Shown: positions 1 to 5,620, numbered from the stretch's first letter. The stretch is 7,566 bases of DNA from Oscillospiraceae bacterium (GCA_022511485.1 JAFLUJ010000083.1:1-7566), one strand, 5' to 3'. A program made the numbers and translations. Notes: a model not told the origin generated them from the sequence alone.

Positions 1-684
1 GTTGAGGTTGTTCAGCTTACGATAGAAGAGCTTAATGAAATATATGCTCCGGTATTTGAAAACAACAGGGAAAAGCTTGATCATATCATGGATTATGGTG
101 ATGAGGTATGTTCGGTGTATGTTTCTACAAGTGACAGCCTCAGTGTCCATGAGGAAGTACTGAACGAGATAAAGTCTATATCAGACTCTATATGTGAAAG
201 CTATGAAACTGAGCATGACAAGGTAATAGCTATGGCTTACTGGGTCGCTGAAAACATCTACTATAATCATGTTGCGGCTGAATCAGAAGTCAATTCCGAC
301 ACAATAAGCCTTGAAACTGTGCTGAAAACAAAGACCGCCACCTGTGCAGGATATTCCAATATGTTTTCTGCGATGTGCAATATGCAGGGGATGTATTGTA
401 TCAATTTAAGGGGAGGAGACTTTATAATACAAGATACTCCGGAATATCTTTTAGATTCTCCCATGAGCCATGAGTGGACCGCCGTTATCGCGGACGGCGA
501 ATGGATGTATGTGGATACTACATGGCTGTCAAATAATTCCTATACTGCTGAAAATGGCTATGAGAAGGCTGATGATTTTGATGATGAATATGCCGATATG
601 TCCTTTGAATATATGAGCTATGAGCACCGCATTGATCTGGTGGATCATCGTGATTTCGTATCATCCATAAATGCTTTGAAATAG
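1..684 (+). CDS. Transglutaminase-like superfamily protein, 5' end outside window
   Basis: The frame is open from base 1 to the TAG at 682-684 (227 codons visible). The first in-frame ATG, at 88, has no good ribosome binding site, so the gene most likely starts upstream of the window. The visible part carries the Cys-His-Asp triad of bacterial transglutaminase-like (papain-fold) domains: Cys in TCAGYS (codon 115 of the visible frame), His in SHEWTAV (codon 157) and Asp in YVDTTW (codon 172). Members of this family act as peptidases or amide-transfer enzymes and are often secreted or surface-attached in Clostridia. Any signal peptide or anchoring domain would lie in the missing part, so location and substrate are unknown. 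After the triad there is only a short acidic tail rich in Asp, Glu and Tyr. The HAD gene follows after 15 bases, which suggests co-transcription. The family call is firm; the function is not. Confidence 0.85.
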   Translation, partial: VEVVQLTIEELNEIYAPVFENNREKLDHIMDYGDEVCSVYVSTSDSLSVHEEVLNEIKSISDSICESYETEHDKVIAMAYWVAENIYYNHVAAESEVNSDTISLETVLKTKTATCAGYSNMFSAMCNMQGMYCINLRGGDFIIQDTPEYLLDSPMSHEWTAVIADGEWMYVDTTWLSNNSYTAENGYEKADDFDDEYADMSFEYMSYEHRIDLVDHRDFVSSINALK

Positions 685-699
685 TATCGGAGGTGTATT

Positions 700-1335
700 A
701 TGGATTTTTCGGCTGCAATTTTTGATCTGGACGGAACTCTTATCGACTCAAATTCGGTGTGGGAAAAAATCGACATCAAAGTCCTTGCTAAAAGAGGAAT
801 ACGATGCAGAAGCGACTTCGCGGCAAAGCTGGCGGCTATGACCTATGAGGAAGCGGCGGAGGAGATGCACAAGATGGGGGTCAAGGAATCCACCGAGGAG
901 CTGATAAAGGAATTCAACGAGCTTGCTGTTCAGGAATACAGATATAACATTTTCCTGAAAGACTATGCCGGAGAATATCTTACATACCTGAAAGCCAGGG
1001 GAGTCAAAACCGCTCTTGCCACGGCTTCCCCGAAATTCCTGTATGAACCGGTATTAAGAAATAATCATGTCTACAAATATTTTGATGTGTTCTGTACAGT
1101 CGATGATGTGGGAAAAAGCAAGGATTATCCGGATATATACCTTGTTGCTGCTTCAAAGCTTGGAGTGTCTCCATCGGAATGCGTTGTCTTTGAGGACGTT
1201 CTTAAGGGCATAGTCAGCGCGAAAAATGCAGGAATGTATGCTGTGGGCGTATATGACAAATATTCCGAGGAGGATATTATTACTATAAGGACAGCTGCCG
1301 ACAAATTTATTATGAACTTTTCGGAGATGATGTGA
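700..1335 (+). CDS. HAD superfamily hydrolase, beta-phosphoglucomutase-like (subfamily IA)
   Basis: This 211-aa protein has all four HAD motifs in order. Motif I is DLDGTL, with the nucleophile Asp9 and the acid/base Asp11. Motif II is the Thr of ALATAS (Thr108). Motif III is a Lys ahead of PDIY (Lys141, in the place of the usual GKPxPD). Motif IV is VFEDVLKG (Glu165, Asp166). A helical cap of roughly residues 16-90 between motifs I and II places it in subfamily I. The family is cytoplasmic and Mg-dependent, and mostly dephosphorylates small metabolites or isomerises sugar phosphates; the substrate cannot be read from sequence. Length is normal for the group. The start is fixed by GGAGGTG at 689-695, just ahead of ATG 700. 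It sits 15 bases after the transglutaminase-like gene. No hairpin terminator is visible after the stop, and the next promoter begins about 20 bases on. Confidence 0.9.
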   Translation: MDFSAAIFDLDGTLIDSNSVWEKIDIKVLAKRGIRCRSDFAAKLAAMTYEEAAEEMHKMGVKESTEELIKEFNELAVQEYRYNIFLKDYAGEYLTYLKARGVKTALATASPKFLYEPVLRNNHVYKYFDVFCTVDDVGKSKDYPDIYLVAASKLGVSPSECVVFEDVLKGIVSAKNAGMYAVGVYDKYSEEDIITIRTAADKFIMNFSEMM

Positions 1336-1353
1336 TAATTTTTTATTAATCTA

Positions 1354-1382
1354 TTGAAAAAAAACGATTAATGTTGTATAAT
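1354..1382 (+). promoter_or_regulatory. Sigma-A-type promoter for the EAL-HDOD gene
   Basis: TTGAAA at 1354-1359 and TATAAT at 1377-1382 are separated by 17 bases, which is 5/6 plus 6/6 to consensus with ideal spacing. The predicted start is near 1389, giving a leader of about 40 nt. A small inverted repeat, TAAGG (1388-1392) and CCTTA (1399-1403) with a 6-base gap, overlaps the predicted start and could be an operator half-site pair or chance. Confidence 0.8.
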
Positions 1383-1430
1383 TAATGTAAGGTACTTTCC
1401 TTATTCTTGGTCAATTAAGGAGGAGTCTGA

Positions 1431-2672
1431 ATGGATTCTTATATTGTTCGTCAAGCCATCGTGAATGAAAACGAAAAAACCTTCGGGTATGAAATTCTTT
1501 ATACTGATAACAGCTTTGGCGGAGCTGCAGATGACGCAGCTGCTGCAAACACCATCGAGAATTTTCTGTCATCAATGGATACCGGTAAGTTTCTGGGCGG
1601 TAAAACTGCGTTCCTGACATTTACTGCAAACCTCCTGGAAAAGAGCATTCCTAAAATGTTTGCTACAAACACTCTGGTAATTCAGATAGAGGATTCCCTT
1701 ATCACAAATCCCTATGCTCAGAATCTTATTACCAAATATAAGCAGGACGGTTATAAGATCGCCATAAAGGATTTTGAGTTCAATCCAAGATTTTTCGGCG
1801 TTCTGGATATTGTTGACTACATAAAAGTGAATTTTGCTAACAGCAACGATTCAACGGCAAATATTGTCAACATCGGAAAAAGCTTTAACAAGAAGATCAT
1901 TGCATATAATATTGAAACTCAGGAGGCTTATGAAAACGCTAAGGCGCTGGGCTGCACATATTACCAGGGCTCTTTCGTGGCAGAAAAAATGCCTTCCTCT
2001 TTCAAAAAGGTCAACTATCTGCAAAGCAACTTCTTCCTGCTCATGGTCGCTGTTACCAAGGACGAGCCTGATCTGGACGAGATAGAAAGTATCGTATCAC
2101 GTGACGTTTCTCTGACATTTTCTCTTCTGAGACTTGTAAACTCTGCGTATTTTGCTCTCAGAAACAGGGCTAAGTCAGTAAAGCAGGCTCTGGTCATCCT
2201 CGGTCTGGGACAGCTCAAGCAGTGGATATATCTGCTCAGCTTCAAGCAGGACGACGGTACGATGCCTGACGAGCTGGTCAAGATCTCTTTCCTTCGTGCT
2301 ACCTTTGCCAGCGAGCTCATTGATAATGCAAAGGATATGCCTATCTCCAAATCTGAAGCTTACCTTATGGGTATGTTCTCGACCCTTGGAAATCTTATGC
2401 AGATGCCTCTTGAGGAGGTTCTCGAGCAGCTTCCTATCGGAGATGAGGTAAGGGATGCTCTGCTTAATCAGGAAGGCAAAGCCGGTACTCTTTACAAGCT
2501 GATACTTTCCTACGAAAAAGCTGACTGGAAAACAATGGCGACTTGTGCTGAGGAGCTTGGCATACAGCAGTCCCTTATCGCACAGAAATACTTTGAGTGT
2601 GTAGAAAGCGTAAACAGCACATGGGAGAGCCTGACAAGCGTCAATACCAATATTGACGAGGAAAATGCTTAA
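1431..2672 (+). CDS. EAL-HDOD two-domain signalling protein (YuxH/CdgJ type), EAL site degenerate
   Basis: This 413-aa soluble protein has an N-terminal EAL-like domain (about residues 1-190) and a C-terminal HDOD domain (about 195-395). EAL landmarks that remain are Glu21 in YEILYT, Asn67, Glu87 (QIED), Lys132 (YIKVNF), Glu162 (NIETQEA) and Gln179 (YYQGSF). The conserved DDF motif reads KDF (Lys113-Asp114), so a metal-binding Asp is replaced by Lys, and the EALLR arginine is absent. I infer that it cannot hydrolyse cyclic-di-GMP and instead senses it or acts through contacts. The HDOD part has the typical helical core with LLRLVNSAYFALR (about 232-244) and VKQALVILGLGQLKQW; such domains lack HD phosphohydrolase residues and are linked to signalling and motility control. 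A strong AAGGAGGAG (1417-1425) precedes ATG 1431. The gene appears monocistronic, with its own promoter upstream and the rplU promoter starting 25 bases after its stop. Confidence 0.9.
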   Translation: MDSYIVRQAIVNENEKTFGYEILYTDNSFGGAADDAAAANTIENFLSSMDTGKFLGGKTAFLTFTANLLEKSIPKMFATNTLVIQIEDSLITNPYAQNLITKYKQDGYKIAIKDFEFNPRFFGVLDIVDYIKVNFANSNDSTANIVNIGKSFNKKIIAYNIETQEAYENAKALGCTYYQGSFVAEKMPSSFKKVNYLQSNFFLLMVAVTKDEPDLDEIESIVSRDVSLTFSLLRLVNSAYFALRNRAKSVKQALVILGLGQLKQWIYLLSFKQDDGTMPDELVKISFLRATFASELIDNAKDMPISKSEAYLMGMFSTLGNLMQMPLEEVLEQLPIGDEVRDALLNQEGKAGTLYKLILSYEKADWKTMATCAEELGIQQSLIAQKYFECVESVNSTWESLTSVNTNIDEENA

Positions 2673-2697
2673 CTTAGAAAAAATTTGAATAAAATAC

Positions 2698-2727
2698 TTG
2701 ACAAATTGGTTTTACTTGTGGTATAAT
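2698..2727 (+). promoter_or_regulatory. Consensus promoter of the rplU-rpmA operon
   Basis: TTGACA at 2698-2703 and TATAAT at 2722-2727 are both perfect hexamers, spaced 18 bases. This is the strongest promoter in the window, as expected for ribosomal protein genes. Transcription should start near 2734, leaving a leader of about 187 nt before rplU. Confidence 0.88.
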
Positions 2728-2733
2728 AATTAA

Positions 2734-2920
2734 GCCGCGTGTTTTGGGCAAGTCCGGATGGATTTATCAAGTGCGCTATGAGGTTGTAGCAATATGGAAG
2801 CAATTGTGTTTCCGTGTCGTATTTTGACCTATCGAAAAGAGTGATCAACGGAATGGGTCAAGGCTCAGCCTTGCGACGCCTATTTACAGCGAGTTTTATG
2901 GAAAAGGCAGGTGCCGGAAT
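2734..2920 (+). promoter_or_regulatory. Structured 5' leader of rplU, candidate L21-type autoregulatory RNA
   Basis: This 187-nt stretch between promoter and rplU has no good ORF and several pairings. A hairpin forms from GGAAGCA (2796-2802) with TGTTTCC (2807-2813). A longer-range stem pairs GTGTCGT (2814-2820) with GCGACGC (2873-2879), including two G-U pairs. Inside it, TTGACC (2824-2829) can pair with GGTCAA (2856-2861), while CAAGGC (2859-2864) can pair with GCCTTG (2868-2873). The last two stems share bases 2859-2861, so they compete. No U-run follows, which argues against a simple attenuator. Leaders upstream of rplU are known in Firmicutes (the L21 leader family), so feedback by L21 is the natural reading. 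I did not match it to a covariance model, and the folding is by eye. Confidence 0.5.
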
Positions 2921-3235
2921 ATGTACGCTATTATTGAAACCGGAGGAAAGCAGTATCAGGTAAACGAAGGCGATGAGATCTTTATCGAGAAGCTCGAAGT
3001 CAATGCTGATGATACCGTTACTTTCGACAAGGTCATTGCAGTCGGCAAGGACAGCGGTCTTGAGGTTGGAGCTCCTTACGTAAGCGGAGCAGCAGTTGAG
3101 GCTAAGGTTCTTAAGAACGGCAAGGCTAAGAAGATAACTGTTTTCACCTACAAGCCCAAGAAGGGCTCTTCCCACAGGAAGCAGGGTCACAGACAGCCTT
3201 ACACAAAGGTTCGTATCGACGCTATCAAGGCGTAA
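2921..3235 (+). CDS. rplU: Large ribosomal subunit protein bL21
   Basis: This 104-aa protein is full length for bL21 and matches throughout. It opens with MYAIIETGGKQYQV and has the conserved KKITVFTYKPKKG stretch followed by the basic SHRKQGHRQPYT segment near the C-terminus, which contacts 23S rRNA. L21 is an early-binding protein of the 50S subunit. The start is set by the family's MYAII N-terminus; AGGTG at 2909-2913 is a modest ribosome binding site 7 bases upstream and could be masked by the leader fold. In most Firmicutes the next gene is the prp protease, but here rpmA follows directly after 51 bases. Confidence 0.98.
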   Translation: MYAIIETGGKQYQVNEGDEIFIEKLEVNADDTVTFDKVIAVGKDSGLEVGAPYVSGAAVEAKVLKNGKAKKITVFTYKPKKGSSHRKQGHRQPYTKVRIDAIKA

Positions 3236-3286
3236 TGGGCTGCAGAATGCAGTAAGCAATTCTTTTTGTTGCGGAGGTGTAATCGA

Positions 3287-3541
3287 ATGGCACATAAAAA
3301 AGGTATGGGCTCCACCAAGAACGGTCGTGATTCCGAATCCAAACGTCTTGGTGTGAAAAGAGCTGACGGTCAGTACGTTCTGGCAGGCAACATTCTCGTT
3401 CGCCAGAGAGGTACTCACATCCATCCCGGTGAGGGTGTTGGCAGAGGTTCCGATGATACGCTCTTTGCTATGATAAACGGCAGAGTTAAGTTTGAGCGTG
3501 TGGGTCGTGACCGTAAGAAGGTCAGTGTTTACGCTGAATAA
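3287..3541 (+). CDS. rpmA: Large ribosomal subunit protein bL27, non-extended form
   Basis: This 84-aa protein carries the bL27 signature: MAHKKGMGSTKNGRDS at the N-terminus, then the GNILVRQRGT and HPGEGVGRG segments. L27 sits near the peptidyl transferase centre, with its N-terminal tail reaching toward the tRNA acceptor ends. I place the start at ATG 3287, behind GGAGGTG (3273-3279) with a 7-base gap. An upstream in-frame TTG at 3266 would add only MLRRCNR and would place the ribosome binding site inside the coding region. The protein lacks the cleavable N-terminal extension (ending in LQFFAS or similar) found on L27 of many Firmicutes, and there is no prp gene between rplU and rpmA. The 51-base gap after rplU holds a small hairpin, CTGCA/TGCAG (3240-3252). 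A strong terminator follows the stop. Confidence 0.97.
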   Translation: MAHKKGMGSTKNGRDSESKRLGVKRADGQYVLAGNILVRQRGTHIHPGEGVGRGSDDTLFAMINGRVKFERVGRDRKKVSVYAE

Positions 3542-3553
3542 TTCAAGAAACAG

Positions 3554-3591
3554 AAATCTCTTTTGCGGTGTCCCCGTAAAAGAGATTTTTT
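3554..3591 (+). terminator. Rho-independent terminator after rpmA
   Basis: The arms at 3554-3568 and 3574-3588 form a stem of about 15 bp (AAATCTCTTTT against AAAAGAGATTT, closed by CGG/CCG with one G-U) around a 5-base loop. It runs straight into a T tract at 3586-3591. It closes the rplU-rpmA unit. Confidence 0.93.
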
Positions 3592-3597
3592 ATATAT

Positions 3598-4064
3598 ATG
3601 ATCACCTATAAGATGAATGTCCCTATACATATGGACCTCCAATGGCAGTTGCCCCTCTGCCAAACGTCCGGAGGGTTCTGGAGTACGGTTTGACGGAGAT
3701 CCCGGCGGATAAAATTTTCCTCGGAATACCTAACTATGGCTATGACTGGCCGCTTCCTTACGAGAGGGATGTTACCAGAGCCACGACCCTGGGAAACACT
3801 GTTGCTGTCCGGCTTGCCATTGAAACCGGCAGTGAGATACTTTTCGATGAAGTGGCGCAAAGTCCGTATTTTTACTATACGGACTCTTCGGGAGTGGCTC
3901 ATGTTGTATGGTTTGAGGACGTCCGCAGTCTGAAACCCAAGTACGAGCTTGTGGCGGAAAACGATCTCAGGGGCTGCGGTTACTGGAACGTGATGCGTCC
4001 GTTTCCCCAGAACTATCTGCTGCTGAGCAATATGTTCAGGATCGCTAAGAATGATGTCAGATAG
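3598..4064 (+). pseudogene. 5'-truncated, frameshifted remnant of a GH18 (YaaH-like) glycosidase gene
   Basis: The open frame 3642-4064 (140 aa) matches only the C-terminal part of GH18 glycosidases of the spore-cortex/YaaH type. It includes GPPMAVAP just upstream of and across the ATG, KIFLGIPNYGYDWPLPY, VVWFEDVRSL, and the terminal GYWNVMRPFPQNYLLL. The catalytic DxxDxDxE motif would lie further upstream and is absent. Family homology continues before ATG 3642 as YTYGPP in the same frame back to a TAA at 3609-3611. It appears to continue in another frame as MITYK from ATG 3598, matching the family's MTYEW. This implies a 2-base (or -1) shift near 3610. ATG 3642 has no ribosome binding site, and the rpmA terminator lies directly upstream. 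I infer the 3' end of a gene whose front was deleted, not a working enzyme. The intact 140 codons suggest the loss is fairly recent. An assembly or sequencing error is possible but would not explain the missing domain. Confidence 0.75.
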
Positions 4065-4094
4065 ATAATTGTCGGAAATCGGATCAATAAATGT

Positions 4095-4127
4095 CTCCGC
4101 TGCTGTTGTATCAGCGGCGGAGCTTTT
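4095..4127 (+). terminator. Rho-independent terminator after the GH18 remnant
   Basis: CTCCGCTGCTG (4095-4105) pairs with CAGCGGCGGAG (4112-4122) over 11 bp with one G-U pair and a 6-base loop, followed by CTTTT. It was probably the terminator of the original GH18 gene and now insulates the repeat-controlled promoter downstream. Confidence 0.85.
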
Positions 4128-4132
4128 GCATT

Positions 4133-4176
4133 ATTGTCACCATAATGTAACTTTATTGTTACTAAAATGTAATATC
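4133..4176 (+). promoter_or_regulatory. Array of four 11-bp direct repeats, candidate response-regulator binding site
   Basis: GTCAC (4136), GTAAC (4147), GTTAC (4158) and GTAAT (4169) start exactly 11 bases apart. Each follows ATT or AAT, giving the unit AWTGTNAC plus three less conserved A/T-rich bases. An 11-bp direct-repeat spacing, one helical turn, is the hallmark of OmpR/PhoB-family response regulators (compare the PhoB box, CTGTCAT with 4-base spacers). Read on the other strand, the units are GTNACA, close to the TTNACA units of Gram-positive PhoP boxes. The last repeat falls where a -35 hexamer would be. The regulator itself is not in the window. Confidence 0.6.
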
Positions 4177-4195
4177 TACGACAAAATTATATATT
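4168..4195 (+). promoter_or_regulatory. Probable activator-dependent promoter of the serine hydrolase lipoprotein gene
   Basis: TATATT at 4190-4195 is a 5/6 match to the -10 consensus. Sixteen bases upstream, at the -35 position, lies TGTAAT (4168-4173), which is the fourth copy of the 11-bp repeat and a poor -35. A missing -35 replaced by a regulator box is typical of PhoB-type activated promoters. The surrounding A/T-rich sequence offers other possible -10 elements, so the exact position is tentative. Confidence 0.5.
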
Positions 4196-4245
4196 AATGT
4201 ATTAATAATGATGAAAAGACAGTCCGATGAAAAGAGGGATGTGGA

Positions 4246-5538
4246 ATGTGTGTCCGTTTTAGATTTATAGCCGTGGCGGTGTTAGTGGCTCTTATTCTAT
4301 GCAGCTGTGTAGAAGTGGTCAGTGATCCTGATAATTATGCTGAATATGCTGCTGTTACCGCGGAAACTGTCCCAAAGCAGACCGAAACGATCATGGAAAC
4401 CTCCACAGCGGAGGAAACGACATCTGTCACATCTGAAACACAGACTGCTCCGACAGAAGCCGTCACGGAAGCTCCTGTCAGCCTTGCATACGATATGCCG
4501 GATGAATTTTACATACGTCTTGAAGAGATAATAGAAAAATATCCTCACTTTGAGTTATACGATATTTCTCTTGCATACACCGATTTCGGGACAGGGTTTA
4601 CTCTTATGATAAATCCGGACAAGCATTATTTTTCCGCTTCGGTAATGAAGGCTCCATATATGCTGTATATTTACCGTCTTGCGCTGGATGGTGCGGCTGA
4701 TCTGGGGCAGAAGCTTGTCTACACTGAAAATTATTTTCGGGAGGGGACGGGTGTTCTGAAGGACATGGAGTTCGGTACAGAATTCACGGTGGAGGAGCTT
4801 ATCGGATATGCTCTGGAGGAAAGCGATAACGCCGCCTTTGCCATGCTCCGGGCGCTTTATCCGGAGGACGGCTACACTGCATTTATGGAATCTCTGGGGA
4901 TCGGGCATGAAGAAGATTCACGGGCTTTCAATCAGCCTCAGATATGCTGTGAAAGCTCGGTGATACTCACGCGGGCGATCTACGATTTTATCCTGGAAGG
5001 GAATGAGTACTCGGAAAATCTGAAATACCACATGACTCACAGCCGCAATGCCATGATCCTCGGCGGAGAAGGCTCGGAGGTCGTCAGAAAATACGGCTGG
5101 TACGAGGGATATTTCCATGATATGGCGGTTATTTTAGGGGAGAATGACTACGGACTTACCATTATGACAAATTTTGATCTGCTGCCTACAAATACACGGG
5201 AGTACCGTTTCTTCTGGGATTTGTCATCCCTTATAGCTGAATTTTCCGGACAGCTTGCTGAATCGGATGAAAATACTGATAATATGGTAACACTATCTTT
5301 TGACAGACCGGAGGTGAAAGAAATGGCATTACCAAAAGATCCTTATATGCTTTTAAGCGTGGTAAATATGAAGCTGAGAGACCAATATTCGAGCTTTGAA
5401 GCTCTTTGCGATGACATGGAGGCTGATCCCGGGTCGATCTCCGCTGTGCTTGGCGGACTTGGATATACCTATAGTGAGGAAGTAAACCAGTTTGTACAGG
5501 CAATGATTGAGGAAGAACAGGAGCAGCAGGAAAATTAA
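4246..5538 (+). CDS. Serine hydrolase (class A beta-lactamase-like) lipoprotein, frame continuing into DUF4250
   Basis: This 430-aa frame has four parts. Residues 1-21 form a lipoprotein signal with lipobox LCSC and lipidation at Cys21. Residues 22-80 are a Thr/Glu-rich linker. Residues about 85-335 form a beta-lactamase-type fold with SVMK (Ser132, Lys135), SDN (193-195) and KYG (282-284). Residues 360-430 match DUF4250. KYG replaces the usual KTG/KSG, and I see no clear counterpart of the class A Omega-loop glutamate, so a role on the cell wall (DD-peptidase-like or non-enzymatic) seems likelier than antibiotic hydrolysis. The domain should act outside the membrane. AGAGGGA (4233-4239) precedes ATG 4246. 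Expression is probably set by the 11-bp repeat array upstream. DUF4250 is normally a small free-standing protein, so the fusion is odd: its own ribosome binding site and start lie inside this frame. Adding one A to the run at 5270-5273 would end the hydrolase at a TGA-TAA pair (5277-5282). Confidence 0.85.
   Translation: MCVRFRFIAVAVLVALILCSCVEVVSDPDNYAEYAAVTAETVPKQTETIMETSTAEETTSVTSETQTAPTEAVTEAPVSLAYDMPDEFYIRLEEIIEKYPHFELYDISLAYTDFGTGFTLMINPDKHYFSASVMKAPYMLYIYRLALDGAADLGQKLVYTENYFREGTGVLKDMEFGTEFTVEELIGYALEESDNAAFAMLRALYPEDGYTAFMESLGIGHEEDSRAFNQPQICCESSVILTRAIYDFILEGNEYSENLKYHMTHSRNAMILGGEGSEVVRKYGWYEGYFHDMAVILGENDYGLTIMTNFDLLPTNTREYRFFWDLSSLIAEFSGQLAESDENTDNMVTLSFDRPEVKEMALPKDPYMLLSVVNMKLRDQYSSFEALCDDMEADPGSISAVLGGLGYTYSEEVNQFVQAMIEEEQEQQEN
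5310..5316 (+). promoter_or_regulatory. Internal ribosome binding site for DUF4250
   Basis: GGAGGTG lies 6 bases ahead of ATG 5323, inside the lipoprotein reading frame. It is as strong as the sites of the HAD and rpmA genes, which supports independent translation of the DUF4250 portion. Confidence 0.7.
5323..5538 (+). CDS. DUF4250 domain protein, internal in-frame start
   Basis: From ATG 5323 the frame encodes 71 aa starting MALPKDPYMLLSVVNMKLRD, followed by a YSSFEALCDDME segment and GYTYSEEVNQFV. This is the complete DUF4250 pattern, a family of about 60 aa found as single small proteins in Clostridia, with no known function. Its length and N-terminus fit a free protein starting here, and GGAGGTG at 5310-5316 gives it an excellent ribosome binding site. 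It shares the frame of the upstream serine hydrolase, so it may be made both as the tail of that lipoprotein and on its own. DUF4250 proteins have no export signal, and exporting it as a lipoprotein tail would be unexpected, which favours separate synthesis. A weak possible promoter (TTGCTG 5255-5260, GATAAT 5278-5283, 17-base spacer) lies just upstream. The last residues are an acidic Glu/Gln tail. No terminator separates it from glyA. Confidence 0.65.
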   Translation: MALPKDPYMLLSVVNMKLRDQYSSFEALCDDMEADPGSISAVLGGLGYTYSEEVNQFVQAMIEEEQEQQEN

Positions 5539-5555
5539 AAATGTCTTAAATATGG

Positions 5556-5584
5556 TTGAAATTACTCGGGATATGGTGTATAAT
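5556..5584 (+). promoter_or_regulatory. Sigma-A-type promoter of glyA
   Basis: TTGAAA (5556-5561) and TATAAT (5579-5584) are 17 bases apart, the same layout as the EAL-HDOD promoter. Transcription should start near 5591, leaving a leader of about 30 nt, too short for a riboswitch. With no terminator after DUF4250, read-through from upstream is also possible. Confidence 0.82.
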
Positions 5585-5620
5585 TAATAAGTAATGTATT
5601 TTTGTAAAGGAGTAGTTGAA

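Noticed and set aside
1388..1403. Inverted repeat TAAGG-N6-CCTTA at the predicted start of the EAL-HDOD transcript
   Set aside because: Only 5-bp arms in A/T-rich DNA; too short to call an operator without conservation.
3240..3252. Hairpin CTGCA/TGCAG between rplU and rpmA with a T run 14 bases on, as a possible terminator
   Set aside because: The stem is only 5 bp and the T run is not adjacent. The two genes are expected to be co-transcribed.
2858..3424. 188-codon minus-strand ORF across rplU and rpmA
   Set aside because: It is a mirror of the two well-supported ribosomal protein genes and their biased codon use; no ribosome binding site and no recognisable domain.
4400..4414. CCTCC/GGAGG inverted repeat in the lipoprotein linker region
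   Set aside because: Short, without a T run, and explained by repetitive Thr/Glu codons in a coding region.
5255..5283. Possible promoter for DUF4250 (TTGCTG, 17 bases, GATAAT)
   Set aside because: The -35 matches only 3 of 6 positions. Kept as a remark in the DUF4250 entry, not as a feature.
5591..5620. Glycine or THF riboswitch ahead of glyA
   Set aside because: The predicted leader is only about 30 nt, with no room for an aptamer.
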